Below are positions 10,433 through 19,819 of a DNA stretch of 64,000 nucleotides, piece by piece. Origin of the DNA: Gammaproteobacteria bacterium (lineage in GTDB: Bacteria > Pseudomonadota > Gammaproteobacteria > HK1); assembly GCA_021773635.1 (NCBI GenBank), contig JAJFJV010000025.1:1-64000 (forward strand), read 5' to 3'. The first letter of the stretch is position 1. Each line of letters begins with the position of its first letter. The translations under genes and the position numbers were made by a program. The notes below the pieces were generated by a model. The model made no database searches. It was not told the origin of the DNA and saw only the letters and a program-made list of their open reading frames with translations.

Positions 10433-10527
10433 CATCAGGTGGTAGATGTGCGAGAAAGCAACATTGGGTAGACTCGAAGCGCTCGCGCCAGACCGGTATC
10501 CACGGAAAACACAGAAAGGAATGGAAT

Positions 10528-11496
10528 ATGTCTCATACGTTTGATGACAACAGTCAATCCATAGGCGGTACGCCGCTGGTTAGAATCAACAACATCACCA
10601 ACGGCAAGGTCTACGCTAAGCTGGAGAGCCGAAACCCGGCGAATTCGGTGAAGTGTCGTATCGGCGCCAACATGATCTGGGCAGCAGAAAAGGACGGCAC
10701 GCTCAAGGCGGGGATGGAGATCATCGAGCCCACCAGCGGCAACACCGGTATCGCCCTGTGCTTCGTGGCCGCCTCTCGCGGTTATGCCATCACCCTCACC
10801 ATGCCGGACACCATGAGCCTGGAGCGCCGCCAATTGATGAAGGCGCTGGGTGCCAATGTGGTGCTAACCGAAGGTGCCAAGGGCATGCCCGGCGCCATCG
10901 CGAAAGCGAACGAGATCGTGGCAGAAGACCCGGGAAAATACTTTTTGCCGGGGCAGTTTGATAATCCCGCGAATCCTGGAATTCACGAACAGACCACCGG
11001 TCCGGAAATCTGGGGCGATACCGATGGTGGCATCGATGTACTGGTAAGCGGCGTCGGTACCGGTGGCACCATCACCGGGGTGTCACGCTACATCAAGAAC
11101 ACCCGGGGCAAAGCCATTACCTCGGTTGCCATCGAGCCCACATCCTCCACCGTGATTGCCGCGGCCCTGAAAGGTGAAGAACCCACCCACGGGCCGCACA
11201 AGATCCAGGGTATTGGCGCCGGCTTTTTGCCCAAAAACCTCGATCTGGATGTGGTGGACCGGGTTGAGCAGGTGAGCAACGAAGATGCCATTGAATGGGC
11301 ACACAAGCTGATGCAAAAAGAGGGCATTCTCGCGGGCATCTCCAGCGGTGCAGCCATGTGCGTGGCGGATCGTTTGGCCAGCAGTGACGAGTTTAAGGAT
11401 AAGAGCATCGTCGTCATTCTGCCGGACTCCGGCGAGCGTTATCTGTCATCAGCACTGTTTGCAGGCAGGTTCTCGGATAGCGAGACAAATCAGTAA
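10528..11496 (+). CDS. cysK: Cysteine synthase A (O-acetylserine sulfhydrylase)
   Basis: 322 residues, fold-type II PLP enzyme. Visible: PLP Lys42 in [13 protein letters not shown], the substrate loop PTSGNTG (about residues 68-74), the phosphate-binding GVGTGGT (about 178-184), and the conserved C-terminus [15 protein letters not shown]. Similarity to Escherichia coli CysK (start xDNSxxIGxTPLVR, [19 protein letters not shown]) is much closer than to CysM. A good AAAGGA ribosome binding site lies ahead of the ATG. It makes cysteine from O-acetylserine and sulfide. It is followed by a cyclodeaminase-family gene and, beyond that, a relic of a second cysK tail. A diaminopropionate-type (SbnA-like) role cannot be excluded from context but sequence favours CysK. 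Confidence 0.93.
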   Translation: MSHTFDDNSQSIGGTPLVRINNITNGKVYAKLESRNPANSVKCRIGANMIWAAEKDGTLKAGMEIIEPTSGNTGIALCFVAASRGYAITLTMPDTMSLERRQLMKALGANVVLTEGAKGMPGAIAKANEIVAEDPGKYFLPGQFDNPANPGIHEQTTGPEIWGDTDGGIDVLVSGVGTGGTITGVSRYIKNTRGKAITSVAIEPTSSTVIAAALKGEEPTHGPHKIQGIGAGFLPKNLDLDVVDRVEQVSNEDAIEWAHKLMQKEGILAGISSGAAMCVADRLASSDEFKDKSIVVILPDSGERYLSSALFAGRFSDSETNQ

Positions 11497-11645
11497 ATTA
11501 TTCGGGCTTCTGTTTTAAGCGCCACAACAGTCAATCGAGTCTGGTCCTATCGATTCTCCAGGGTATGGCACCGTACTCGACGGCTCAGTCACTCGGCGCC
11601 CTCAGCGTAGACGAACTCGATCACTCGACCAAGAAAGGACACACC

Positions 11646-12707
11646 ATGGCCGCCAAAAACCGCATCGAATGCCTTCATCTTTCACAGGAAGACCTGCTTG
11701 AAGCCGGGTGTCTGGATATGCGGATGGCAATGGAAGCGGCGGAAGCCGCCATGCTTGCCTTCCGGGAAAATAAAATTCTTTTCCCGGACAAAATTGTTCA
11801 GATTTTCAATGATGATACCCAAGAGCGTATCAACTGCCTGCCCGGGACGCTTCTGCCCGAAAAGATATGCGGTGTTAAGTGGGTATCCGTATTTCCTCAC
11901 AACCCTGCCAAATACGGTGCCCAGAATCTCTCTGCTGTCATCATACTGTCCGAGATAGAGAGAGGTTTTCCTATCGCTTTCATGGACGGAACACTTTGCT
12001 CAAATATGCGTGTGGGCGCGATGGGAGCTGTTGCAGCAAAGCATTTTGCGAGGCCGGATTCGAAGAGCATCGGTTTTATCGGGGCGGGAGAGCAGGCCAA
12101 GATGCACCTCATTGCGATGAAAACGGCGATTCCGACGATTGAGGAGTGCCGGGTCTGCGCAAAATATGACCACGAGGAAAAGCAGTTCGTGGATGAAATG
12201 GCGCGTCTGTTCCCCGACATCCGTTTTTCTGCCGCCAATACGAATATGCAGAAGGCCATAGAGGGCGCGGATATCATTGTGACGGCCACCAGTGTACAAG
12301 CACCTCTGCTGAAAGCGGCATGGGTAAAGCCTGGCTCTTTCTACAGCCATATCGGAGGCTGGGAGGATGAGTATGCCGTTGCAAAACAATGCCAGAAGAT
12401 AGTGTGTGATGATTGGGAAACCGTGAAGCATCGAACCCAAACGCTTAGCCGGATGTATCAAGACGGTGAGCTTGAAGATGGAGATCTTTACGCGGACCTG
12501 GTTGAAGTCGTTGCGGGTGAGAAAGGTGGCAGGGAGACGGCGGAGGAACGGATCTACTTCAATGCGGTTGGTCTGGCCTATGTCGATGTGGCTATTGCGC
12601 ACGCGATGTATTCACGGGCCAAAGAAGCAGGAAGAGGACAGAATATAAGCATCCAGGACGCCATGATATTTCAACACGAGAAAATTGCGGAGTGGATTCG
12701 GATTTAA
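11646..12707 (+). CDS. Ornithine cyclodeaminase / mu-crystallin family dehydrogenase
   Basis: 353 residues from the ATG at 11646, which has AAAGGA 7 bases upstream; an in-frame start at 11565 would add a non-conserved leader. The family uses NAD(P)H or NAD with amino or imino acids (ornithine cyclodeaminase, SbnB, alanine dehydrogenase, ketimine reductase). Visible: MRVGAMGAVAAKHFARPDS, the Rossmann turn GFIGAGEQAKMHLIA (about residues 140-154), and ADIIVTATSVQAPLL. Substrate is not predictable. The N-terminus (LSQEDLLEAGCLDM) resembles a subfamily that public annotation has called tyramine oxidase subunit B, from memory and unverified. The gene is flanked by cysK and a duplicated cysK tail, which suggests acquisition or rearrangement. 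Confidence 0.88.
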   Translation: MAAKNRIECLHLSQEDLLEAGCLDMRMAMEAAEAAMLAFRENKILFPDKIVQIFNDDTQERINCLPGTLLPEKICGVKWVSVFPHNPAKYGAQNLSAVIILSEIERGFPIAFMDGTLCSNMRVGAMGAVAAKHFARPDSKSIGFIGAGEQAKMHLIAMKTAIPTIEECRVCAKYDHEEKQFVDEMARLFPDIRFSAANTNMQKAIEGADIIVTATSVQAPLLKAAWVKPGSFYSHIGGWEDEYAVAKQCQKIVCDDWETVKHRTQTLSRMYQDGELEDGDLYADLVEVVAGEKGGRETAEERIYFNAVGLAYVDVAIAHAMYSRAKEAGRGQNISIQDAMIFQHEKIAEWIRI

Positions 12708-12709
12708 GG

Positions 12710-12766
12710 CAGTGGTTCTTCGTCAGGAGAAACCACTGGGCTTCTGAAGTGAATTCACCTGACGAA
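12710..12766 (+). repeat. Interlocking inverted repeats (possible pseudoknot or terminator) after the cyclodeaminase gene
   Basis: CAGTGGTT at 12710-12717 pairs with AACCACTG at 12731-12738. TTCGTCAGG, inside that loop at 12719-12727, pairs with CCTGACGAA at 12758-12766. The two stems interleave as in an H-type pseudoknot. There is no U-tract, so simple intrinsic termination is not shown. It begins three bases after the stop codon. Confidence 0.5.
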
Positions 12767-12803
12767 AAGCCCGGGACAAGACGTGGCCCCGGTGGCCTGT
12801 GCG

Positions 12804-12908
12804 ATGAAGGACAAAACCATTGTCGTTATCCTGCCTGATTCGGGCGAGCGTTATCTGTCGTCAGCGCTATTCGCCGGGAGATTCTCGGAGCAGGAAAAAA
12901 CACAGTAG
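12804..12908 (+). pseudogene. cysK 3' fragment (C-terminal ~34 codons of a second copy)
   Basis: The reading frame from ATG 12804 gives [20 protein letters not shown] followed by [14 protein letters not shown] and a TAG stop. The intact cysK ends [20 protein letters not shown] followed by [13 protein letters not shown]. Amino-acid identity is very high while many third codon positions differ, so this is an old, diverged paralogous end rather than a recent copy. Similarity starts around the ATG, and the upstream codons do not match CysK. No Shine-Dalgarno is obvious and no catalytic residues remain, so a functional product is unlikely. Confidence 0.85.
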
Positions 12909-13079
12909 GCGACAGGGATAACCGTATGGTGGTTATACGGGTTCGGGATTGAACAAAAAATAGTCTCTGCCCCCTTCTCTATCCCCCCGGTCCTGGCTTT
13001 AGCCTTAGGTGTCGCAACAATTAATCGTTTCTTCCAATTTAAGATCTACGTGCACCGTACACTGAAGTAAGGAGGCTTC

Positions 13080-13574
13080 ATGAGACTACCCGCTGCAAGT
13101 ATATTCATGGTTGTTGCATATCTTTCCGGTTGCGCAATCTCAAACACGTCTCCGGTGGAAATTTCCAGCTATAAGCCGAATTTGCTTAGCTCCGAAAAGG
13201 AAGCCTGGAATTATATGGTCGGGAAATGGTATGGCAGTCAGCCAACAAAGAATGGTGGCAGGAAAATGGAAATCATGGAGCGAGCTGCTAACGGCACGTT
13301 CGTGCTTCGCTTCAAGATATGGGGTAAAGAAGGAAATGTTTACGAGAGCGTAGAAGTTGGGCAGTGGGGTATTTCCGGGGATATATATTTTTCCATCTAT
13401 CGCGGCTGGTTGGATGGCAAAAAAATTGTGCGGTCAGATTCCCATGACCCAATGAACTACAACGCCTATCGCATTATTGAGTTAACGGAAAAGAAGTTCC
13501 ACTACAGACATGTAATTGTTGGTGATGAGTTCGTATTAAAAAAGGTGGCTTCGGATTTCGAGTTTCCGAAGTGA
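13080..13574 (+). CDS. Small lipoprotein of unknown function
   Basis: 164 residues with a perfect AAGGAGG ribosome binding site 6 bases before the ATG. Signal peptide with lipobox YLSG|C at residue 18, then a beta-rich body. WNYMVGKWYGSQ near residues 43-54 and the following short hydrophobic strands (FVLRFKIWG, VEVGQWGI, IYFSIYRGW) recall small lipocalin-like periplasmic domains, but I cannot assign a family. The gene is visibly more AT-rich than its neighbours and lies next to the cyclodeaminase/cysK-relic segment, consistent with an acquired block. It converges on gshA with a 17-bp gap. Confidence 0.8.
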   Translation: MRLPAASIFMVVAYLSGCAISNTSPVEISSYKPNLLSSEKEAWNYMVGKWYGSQPTKNGGRKMEIMERAANGTFVLRFKIWGKEGNVYESVEVGQWGISGDIYFSIYRGWLDGKKIVRSDSHDPMNYNAYRIIELTEKKFHYRHVIVGDEFVLKKVASDFEFPK

Positions 13575-13591
13575 TATTCAGGTAGGTGTCT

Positions 13592-15169
13592 TCAGGACTG
13601 GCCGAAATAGTTGGCGAGATATTCCTTAAAGTCCGGTGCCGGGCGGGCTTCCATTTCTTCCTGTTGCAGCAGGGATTCGCTGGCGAGCTTTTCCAGTTCC
13701 GCCTCTCGTTCCGTGGATAGCGAGTGGTTATGGAAGTAGTCGCGGAAGGCCTCAGAGCGGTGGCGGGCGAAGTGGAAAAATGAGCCTTCGCCCTGGTCCA
13801 TGGCGGCGAGGATGCGGGCGGAGGGGGTGCGGTTCGGATCGCGAAAGGCCTCTTGTTGTTCGGTCAGGGCAGCGGTGTATCGCGGTGTTTCGCCATGCTG
13901 GTCCAGCAGGGAGGAGATGCCGGCCATTTGCTGGCAGATCTCTTTTCCCCAGTCGCCGGGGCTTTGTTCCCTGCCATCGCGATTGAGGCGAAGAGACGGA
14001 TCGCGGCCGCGGATGGCAGTTTGGGAGAGATTGAAGCGGATGGCGCTTTGTTCTTCGCCTGCCAGGGGTGGGCTGTCCTGCAGCAGGCAGTAGGCCATGA
14101 AGGCGGAGAGGAAGCGGGCTTGAGCCTCGCCGACGCCCACCGGCTCGAAGGGATTAACGTCCAGCGAGCGCAATTCCACGTAGGCGACCCCGCGCCGTTG
14201 CAGGGCGTGGATGGGTTTCTCGCTGTTGCGGGGTAATTGCTTGGCGCGCATAGCGCTGTAGTATTCGTTTTCGATCTGCAGGACGTTGGCATTGAGCTGG
14301 CGGTATTCCCCATCCACACAGACGCCGATACGCTGGTACCCCGGATGTGGGGTTTCGATGGCGCGGGTGAGGGTATTGATGTAGGCCTCGAGGCTGTCGT
14401 AGGAGATTTCCATGCCCGGGATGTTGCGGTTGGTATAGCCCACGTCACTCATTCGGAGGGTGGTGGCAAAGGGTTCGTACCAGGTGGTTTCGTTGTATTC
14501 CGAGAGCCGTGGGCGGTAGTCGCCAAAAAAGGATTTACAGGCCGCTGGCGAGGCGCCAAAGAGGTAATAGAGCATCCAGCCGTAACGGTGCAGGTTGCGC
14601 AGCAGGCGAAAATAGCCGGCGCTAATGAAGCTTTGCGGATCGGAGCGGTCCTGCCACAGATCCTGGAGTTGCGGCCAGAAGTCGTCGGCGAAGGAATAGT
14701 TGAAATGGACCCCGGCGATAACCTGCATGGCATGGCCATAACGGTGACCCAGGCCGCGCCGATAGATGTGTTTCATCAGGCCTTCGGGGGAGGTTCCGTA
14801 ACGGGCGATGGGTATCTTGTGCTCGCCTTCCACGATACAGGGCATGCTGGTGGCCCAGATGAGTTCGTCGTCGAGGCGGGAATAGGTGAAGCAGTGCAAA
14901 TCGTCGAGAAATTCGAGGCTCTTGCGCACACCTTGTAACGGCGGGGTAATAAACTCCAGCAGGGCCTCGGAATAGTCGGTGGTGATGTAGGGGTGGGTCA
15001 GTGCTGAACCCAGTGCCTGCGGGTGCGCGGTCTGGGCAATGTAGCCGTCCGGCTGTTGGCGCAGGCTCTCCTTTTCCAGGCCGATTTTTCCCCCCGCCAA
15101 CAGCGAGCCGGCGCTGCTGTTGGCGAGCCGGGACAGCCGTTTTTCAAAGGAGGAGGCCAAGGTTCCCAA
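13592..15169 (-). CDS. gshA: Glutamate-cysteine ligase (proteobacterial type 1)
   Basis: 525 residues, normal for the gammaproteobacterial GshA family. It forms gamma-glutamylcysteine, the first and rate-limiting step of glutathione synthesis. Visible: GKIGLEKESLR near the N-terminus (ATP/metal-binding Glu residues), TDYSEALLEFITPP (about residues 64-77), HFNYSF (about 153-158), and YVELRSLDVNPFEPVG (about 330-345). The frame begins with TTG at 15169 or TTG at 15160. No ATG or GTG is available before the conserved region, and GGGAG lies just upstream, so a TTG start is inferred. It is followed upstream by gatB with a 21-bp gap. Confidence 0.96.
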   Translation of the reverse strand: MGTLASSFEKRLSRLANSSAGSLLAGGKIGLEKESLRQQPDGYIAQTAHPQALGSALTHPYITTDYSEALLEFITPPLQGVRKSLEFLDDLHCFTYSRLDDELIWATSMPCIVEGEHKIPIARYGTSPEGLMKHIYRRGLGHRYGHAMQVIAGVHFNYSFADDFWPQLQDLWQDRSDPQSFISAGYFRLLRNLHRYGWMLYYLFGASPAACKSFFGDYRPRLSEYNETTWYEPFATTLRMSDVGYTNRNIPGMEISYDSLEAYINTLTRAIETPHPGYQRIGVCVDGEYRQLNANVLQIENEYYSAMRAKQLPRNSEKPIHALQRRGVAYVELRSLDVNPFEPVGVGEAQARFLSAFMAYCLLQDSPPLAGEEQSAIRFNLSQTAIRGRDPSLRLNRDGREQSPGDWGKEICQQMAGISSLLDQHGETPRYTAALTEQQEAFRDPNRTPSARILAAMDQGEGSFFHFARHRSEAFRDYFHNHSLSTEREAELEKLASESLLQQEEMEARPAPDFKEYLANYFGQS

Positions 15170-15190
15170 ACTCCCGGGGCAATCCGCGGG

Positions 15191-16630
15191 CTAGCTGCCG
15201 CCCAGCTTCTCGCGCAGCACCTTGTTGACCATGCCCGGATTGGCCTTGCCCTGTGAGCGCTTCATTACCTGACCGACGAAAAAGCCCAGCAGCTTACCTG
15301 CACCACCGCGGTATTGTTCCGCCTGCTTGGGATGGGCCTCGATGACTTCATCGATAAGACTCTCGATGGCCCCGGTATCAGTGATCTGGCGTAGCCCCCG
15401 GGCTTCAATGATCGCATCCGCATCCTGTTGTTCCGACCACATCGCCTCGAAGACTTCTTTGGCGATTTTGCCGGAGATGGTGTTGTCCTCAATACGCAGC
15501 ACCAGTCCACCAAGCTGCTCCGGGTTGACCTGGCTGGCGCCAATATCCATGCCCTGTTTGTTGAGCACACCCGCGAGTTCACCCATCACCCAGTTGGCGG
15601 CGGGTTTTGCGGCGCCCTTCGCCGCGGTGACGGTGGCCTCATAGAAATCTGCCAGTTCCCGGCTCGCGGTGAGCACCCCGGCGTCGTAGGCGCTCAGCCC
15701 ATATTCCTGCTGAAAGCGCGTGCTCTTGGCATCGGGAAGCTCGGGCAGGGTATCCGCAATGGCAGCGATGTAATCCTCATCCAGTTCCACCGGCAACAGG
15801 TCCGGGTCCGGGAAATAGCGGTAGTCGTTGGCCTCTTCCTTGCTCCGCATGGGGCGGGTTTCATTCTTGTTGGTGTCGTAGAGGCGCGTTTCCTGGGTTA
15901 CGGTGCCACCAGATTCCAGCACGTCGATCTGGCGTTCCACCTCGTAGTTGATGGCACGTTCCACGAAGCGGAAGGAATTGATGTTTTTCAGCTCGGTGCG
16001 GGTGCCGAATTCGCTGGCTCCCATGGGGCGGATGGAGACATTGGCATCACACCGGAAGGAGCCTTCCTGCATGTTGCCGTCGCAGATCTCCAGATAGCGC
16101 ACCAGAGTGTGAATTTTTTTCATGTAGGCGATGGCTTCCGCTGCCGAGCGCATGTCGGGTTCCGAGACGATCTCGATGAGTGGCGTGCCGGCACGGTTCA
16201 AATCAATACCGCTCATGCCGTGAAAATCCTCGTGCAGGGATTTTCCCGCGTCTTCTTCCAGATGTGCACGGGTGACGCCAACATGCTTGCGGGTGCCGTC
16301 TTTGAGTTCTATCTCAATGCTGCCCTCACCGACGATGGGGAGTTCGAACTGGCTGATTTGGTAGCCCTTGGGGAGGTCCGGATAGAAATAGTTCTTGCGC
16401 GCGAACACCGAGCGCCGGGTGATGGCCGAATTAGTGGCGAGCCCGAACTTTACTGCCATGCGGACCGCTTCGGCGTTGAGCACCGGCAGCATCCCGGGCA
16501 TGCCGAGATCGATGGCACAGGCCTGGGTATTAGGTTCCGCACCGTAGGCGGTGGACGCGGCGGAGAATATCTTGCTACGGGTGGCGAGCTGGGCGTGTAT
16601 CTCCAGGCCGATAACTGTTTCCCATTCCAT
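15191..16630 (-). CDS. gatB: Asp-tRNA(Asn)/Glu-tRNA(Gln) amidotransferase subunit B
   Basis: 479 residues from the ATG at 16630, which overlaps the gatA stop as TGATG; a GTG one codon earlier is also in frame. Visible: [13 protein letters not shown] at the N-terminus, the cradle-domain metal and kinase motifs ([21 protein letters not shown]), [20 protein letters not shown] (about residues 203-222), [19 protein letters not shown], and a C-terminal GatB/YqeY tRNA-binding domain. Together with GatA and GatC it transamidates mischarged tRNA. Its presence suggests indirect Asn or Gln charging in this organism. Confidence 0.98.
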   Translation of the reverse strand: MEWETVIGLEIHAQLATRSKIFSAASTAYGAEPNTQACAIDLGMPGMLPVLNAEAVRMAVKFGLATNSAITRRSVFARKNYFYPDLPKGYQISQFELPIVGEGSIEIELKDGTRKHVGVTRAHLEEDAGKSLHEDFHGMSGIDLNRAGTPLIEIVSEPDMRSAAEAIAYMKKIHTLVRYLEICDGNMQEGSFRCDANVSIRPMGASEFGTRTELKNINSFRFVERAINYEVERQIDVLESGGTVTQETRLYDTNKNETRPMRSKEEANDYRYFPDPDLLPVELDEDYIAAIADTLPELPDAKSTRFQQEYGLSAYDAGVLTASRELADFYEATVTAAKGAAKPAANWVMGELAGVLNKQGMDIGASQVNPEQLGGLVLRIEDNTISGKIAKEVFEAMWSEQQDADAIIEARGLRQITDTGAIESLIDEVIEAHPKQAEQYRGGAGKLLGFFVGQVMKRSQGKANPGMVNKVLREKLGGS

Positions 16631-18093
16631 CACGCCTGGCTCCCGGCATCCGGTGGCGCCTGGGTATGCCAGTCCGTCACCTGCTGATAACGATGGGCGA
16701 CGGACAGAATCCGCGCCTCCTCAAAATAATTGCCGATGATCTGCAATCCCACCGGCAGCCCACCGGCAAAACCGGCGGGAATCGACATGCCGGTGAGCCC
16801 GGCAAGGTTTACCCCGATGGTGTAGATATCCGAGAGGTACATGGTGATCGGATCGTCGGTGCGCTCGCCCAGCGGGAAGGCGGTGGTGGGCGAGGTGGGT
16901 CCCATGATCACATCGACCTCGCTGAAGGCCTGGCGGAAATCATTGCTGATCAGACGACGGATTTTTTGGGCCTTCAGGTAATAGGCATCATAGTAGCCCG
17001 TGGACAGGGCATAGGTACCAATCATGATGCGGCGCTGGACCTCTTCCCCAAAGGCTTCACCGCGGGAACGGGTGTAGAGATCCTGCAGGTTTTTGGTGTG
17101 TTTGGCGCGATAGCCGTAACGTACGCCGTCAAAGCGGGAGAGATTGGAGGAACACTCGGCCGGGGCGACCACGTAGTAGGCGGGTACGGAGAGCGGCGAG
17201 TTGGGCAGGTCGATCTCCTTCACCTTGGCGCCCAGTTTTTCATATTGGCGAATGGCCGCCTCCACGACGGCGCCCACCTCGGGGTCGAGTCCTTCACCGA
17301 AGTGCTCCCGGGGCAGGCCGATGGTGAGGCCCTCAATGCTCTGATTAAGGCCACCGACATAATCGTCCACCGGGCGGTCTACGCTGGTGGAGTCCTTGGG
17401 GTCAAAGCCTGCCATGGCGGAAAGTAACCAGGCCGTATCCTCCGCTGAGCGGCCCATGATGCCGCCCTGATCCAGGCTGGAGGCGAAGGCCACCATGCCG
17501 TAGCGTGAGACCCGGCCATAGGTGGGTTTGAGGCCGGTAATACCACACAGTGATGCTGGTTGACGGATGGAGCCACCGGTGTCGGTGCAGGTGGCGAGCG
17601 GGGTCATGCGCGCGGCCACCGCCGCCGCCGAACCGCCCGACGAGCCACCGGGCACCCTGCTGGTATCCCAGGGGTTGCGTGCTGCTCCGTAGTAGCTGTT
17701 TTCATTGGAGGAGCCCATGGCGAACTCGTCCATATTGGTCTTGCCGAGCACCACCATGCCGGCGTTTGCGATCTTTTCCACCACAGTGGCGTCGTAGGGC
17801 GGAACGAAATTATCCAGCATTTTTGAACCACAGGAGGTGCGTACCCCGCGGGTGCAGAAGATATCCTTGTGGGCCAGGGGGATGCCGGTTAGCGGGCCCG
17901 CTTCACCCGCGGCAATGAGGCGATCGGCCTGACTGGCTGCGGCCAGTGCCTCGGTTTCGGTGATCGTAATAAAGCTGTTGAGCTCCGAATCCTGGGCGTG
18001 AATCCGTGCCAGATGGGCGCGGACCAGTTCCTCACTGGAAAATTTTCGCGCCTTGAGGGCGGCGGACAGTTCTGCGACGGAAGCCTTGTGCAT
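16630..18093 (-). CDS. gatA: Asp-tRNA(Asn)/Glu-tRNA(Gln) amidotransferase subunit A
   Basis: 487 residues, amidase-signature family. It hydrolyses glutamine to deliver ammonia to GatB. Visible: [13 protein letters not shown] with the catalytic Lys, the amidase signature [16 protein letters not shown] with the cis-Ser, and [20 protein letters not shown] with the nucleophile Ser. The order gatC-gatA-gatB is the standard operon; the gap to gatC is 72 bp and gatB overlaps. Confidence 0.98.
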   Translation of the reverse strand: MHKASVAELSAALKARKFSSEELVRAHLARIHAQDSELNSFITITETEALAAASQADRLIAAGEAGPLTGIPLAHKDIFCTRGVRTSCGSKMLDNFVPPYDATVVEKIANAGMVVLGKTNMDEFAMGSSNENSYYGAARNPWDTSRVPGGSSGGSAAAVAARMTPLATCTDTGGSIRQPASLCGITGLKPTYGRVSRYGMVAFASSLDQGGIMGRSAEDTAWLLSAMAGFDPKDSTSVDRPVDDYVGGLNQSIEGLTIGLPREHFGEGLDPEVGAVVEAAIRQYEKLGAKVKEIDLPNSPLSVPAYYVVAPAECSSNLSRFDGVRYGYRAKHTKNLQDLYTRSRGEAFGEEVQRRIMIGTYALSTGYYDAYYLKAQKIRRLISNDFRQAFSEVDVIMGPTSPTTAFPLGERTDDPITMYLSDIYTIGVNLAGLTGMSIPAGFAGGLPVGLQIIGNYFEEARILSVAHRYQQVTDWHTQAPPDAGSQA

Positions 18094-18165
18094 AGCGAAA
18101 GCCCGGTCGGTTTGACCGGATTCCTGAGAATGAGGGTTATAAGGTGCTCCGGGATGCCCCGGAGG

Positions 18166-18453
18166 TTATTCGATAACCTTGGGCACTAGATACAGCCCGT
18201 TTTCCACCTGTGGAGCAAGGGGCTGAAATTCGGCACGCTGGTCGGTTTCTCTGACCTCATCCGGACGCAGTCGCTGGATGGCGTCAAGGGGATGAGCCAT
18301 GGGCTGAATTTCTGCGGTATCCACCGCCTCCATCTGGTTCACCAGATCGAGAATGCTGGACAGTGATTGGGCATAGCGCGGGATGTTTTCATCGCGTATG
18401 GCCAGGCCCCCGAGATGGGCGATCTTGCGGACTTCTTCCTCACTCAACGACAT
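18166..18453 (-). CDS. gatC: Asp-tRNA(Asn)/Glu-tRNA(Gln) amidotransferase subunit C
   Basis: 95 residues from the ATG at 18453 (MSLSEEEVRKIAHLGGLAI), the typical size; the longer in-frame start at 18630 is not conserved. GGAAG about 8 bases upstream acts as ribosome binding site. The ending RAEFQPLAPQVENGLYLVPK is the GatC belt that wraps the GatA-GatB interface (consensus FLxNAPxxxxGxFxVPKV). First gene of gatCAB, divergent from mreB. Confidence 0.96.
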   Translation of the reverse strand: MSLSEEEVRKIAHLGGLAIRDENIPRYAQSLSSILDLVNQMEAVDTAEIQPMAHPLDAIQRLRPDEVRETDQRAEFQPLAPQVENGLYLVPKVIE

Positions 18454-18583
18454 GGGATAGTCTTCCAGAGATGTTTGTTGATCCAATAACTTGGCGGAGT
18501 TAGCTTGCCCGCAATCTAAGGGGCTGCTACATTGCGCGGGTTCATCAATTTGTGGCTGATTCAGGTGCCTGCGGCAGTGGCCT

Positions 18584-18613
18584 TTGCAAGCCCTCATCGC
18601 GGTCGGATTATAC
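18584..18613 (+). promoter_or_regulatory. Candidate mreB promoter
   Basis: TTGCAA at 18584-18589 and TTATAC at 18608-18613, separated by 18 bases, resemble a sigma-70 promoter about 50 bp upstream of the mreB ATG in the 210-bp divergent gatC/mreB region. Nothing else is obvious in that gap apart from a weak inverted repeat around CCCGCAAT/ATTGCGCGGG near 18510-18541. Confidence 0.45.
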
Positions 18614-18636
18614 CCATCCAAATCTTCCATTGGTAA

Positions 18637-19713
<1,077 letters not shown>

Positions 19714-19819
19714 GCAAGCCGTGAAACGGTTGTCAGCAGCCAGTGCAATGATGCTCGCCGGGGTGTGCGGCGGCATTCTCGTCGGTGCGACCGGCCTGTC
19801 TTGCGTCGAGGTGCCCTAA

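Noticed and set aside
10528-11496. Calling the cysteine synthase an SbnA-type diaminopropionate enzyme
   Set aside because: The N- and C-terminal sequences and the substrate loop are close to Escherichia coli CysK; only the OCD neighbour suggests otherwise.
12909-12959. AACCGTAT/ATACGGGTT hairpin after the cysK relic as a terminator
   Set aside because: The stem has a bulge and the A-rich run follows at a distance on the wrong pattern for a U-tract.
15428-16687. 419-codon plus-strand frame antisense to gatB
   Set aside because: Covered by an unambiguous gatB gene in the other direction; the translation has no family signature.
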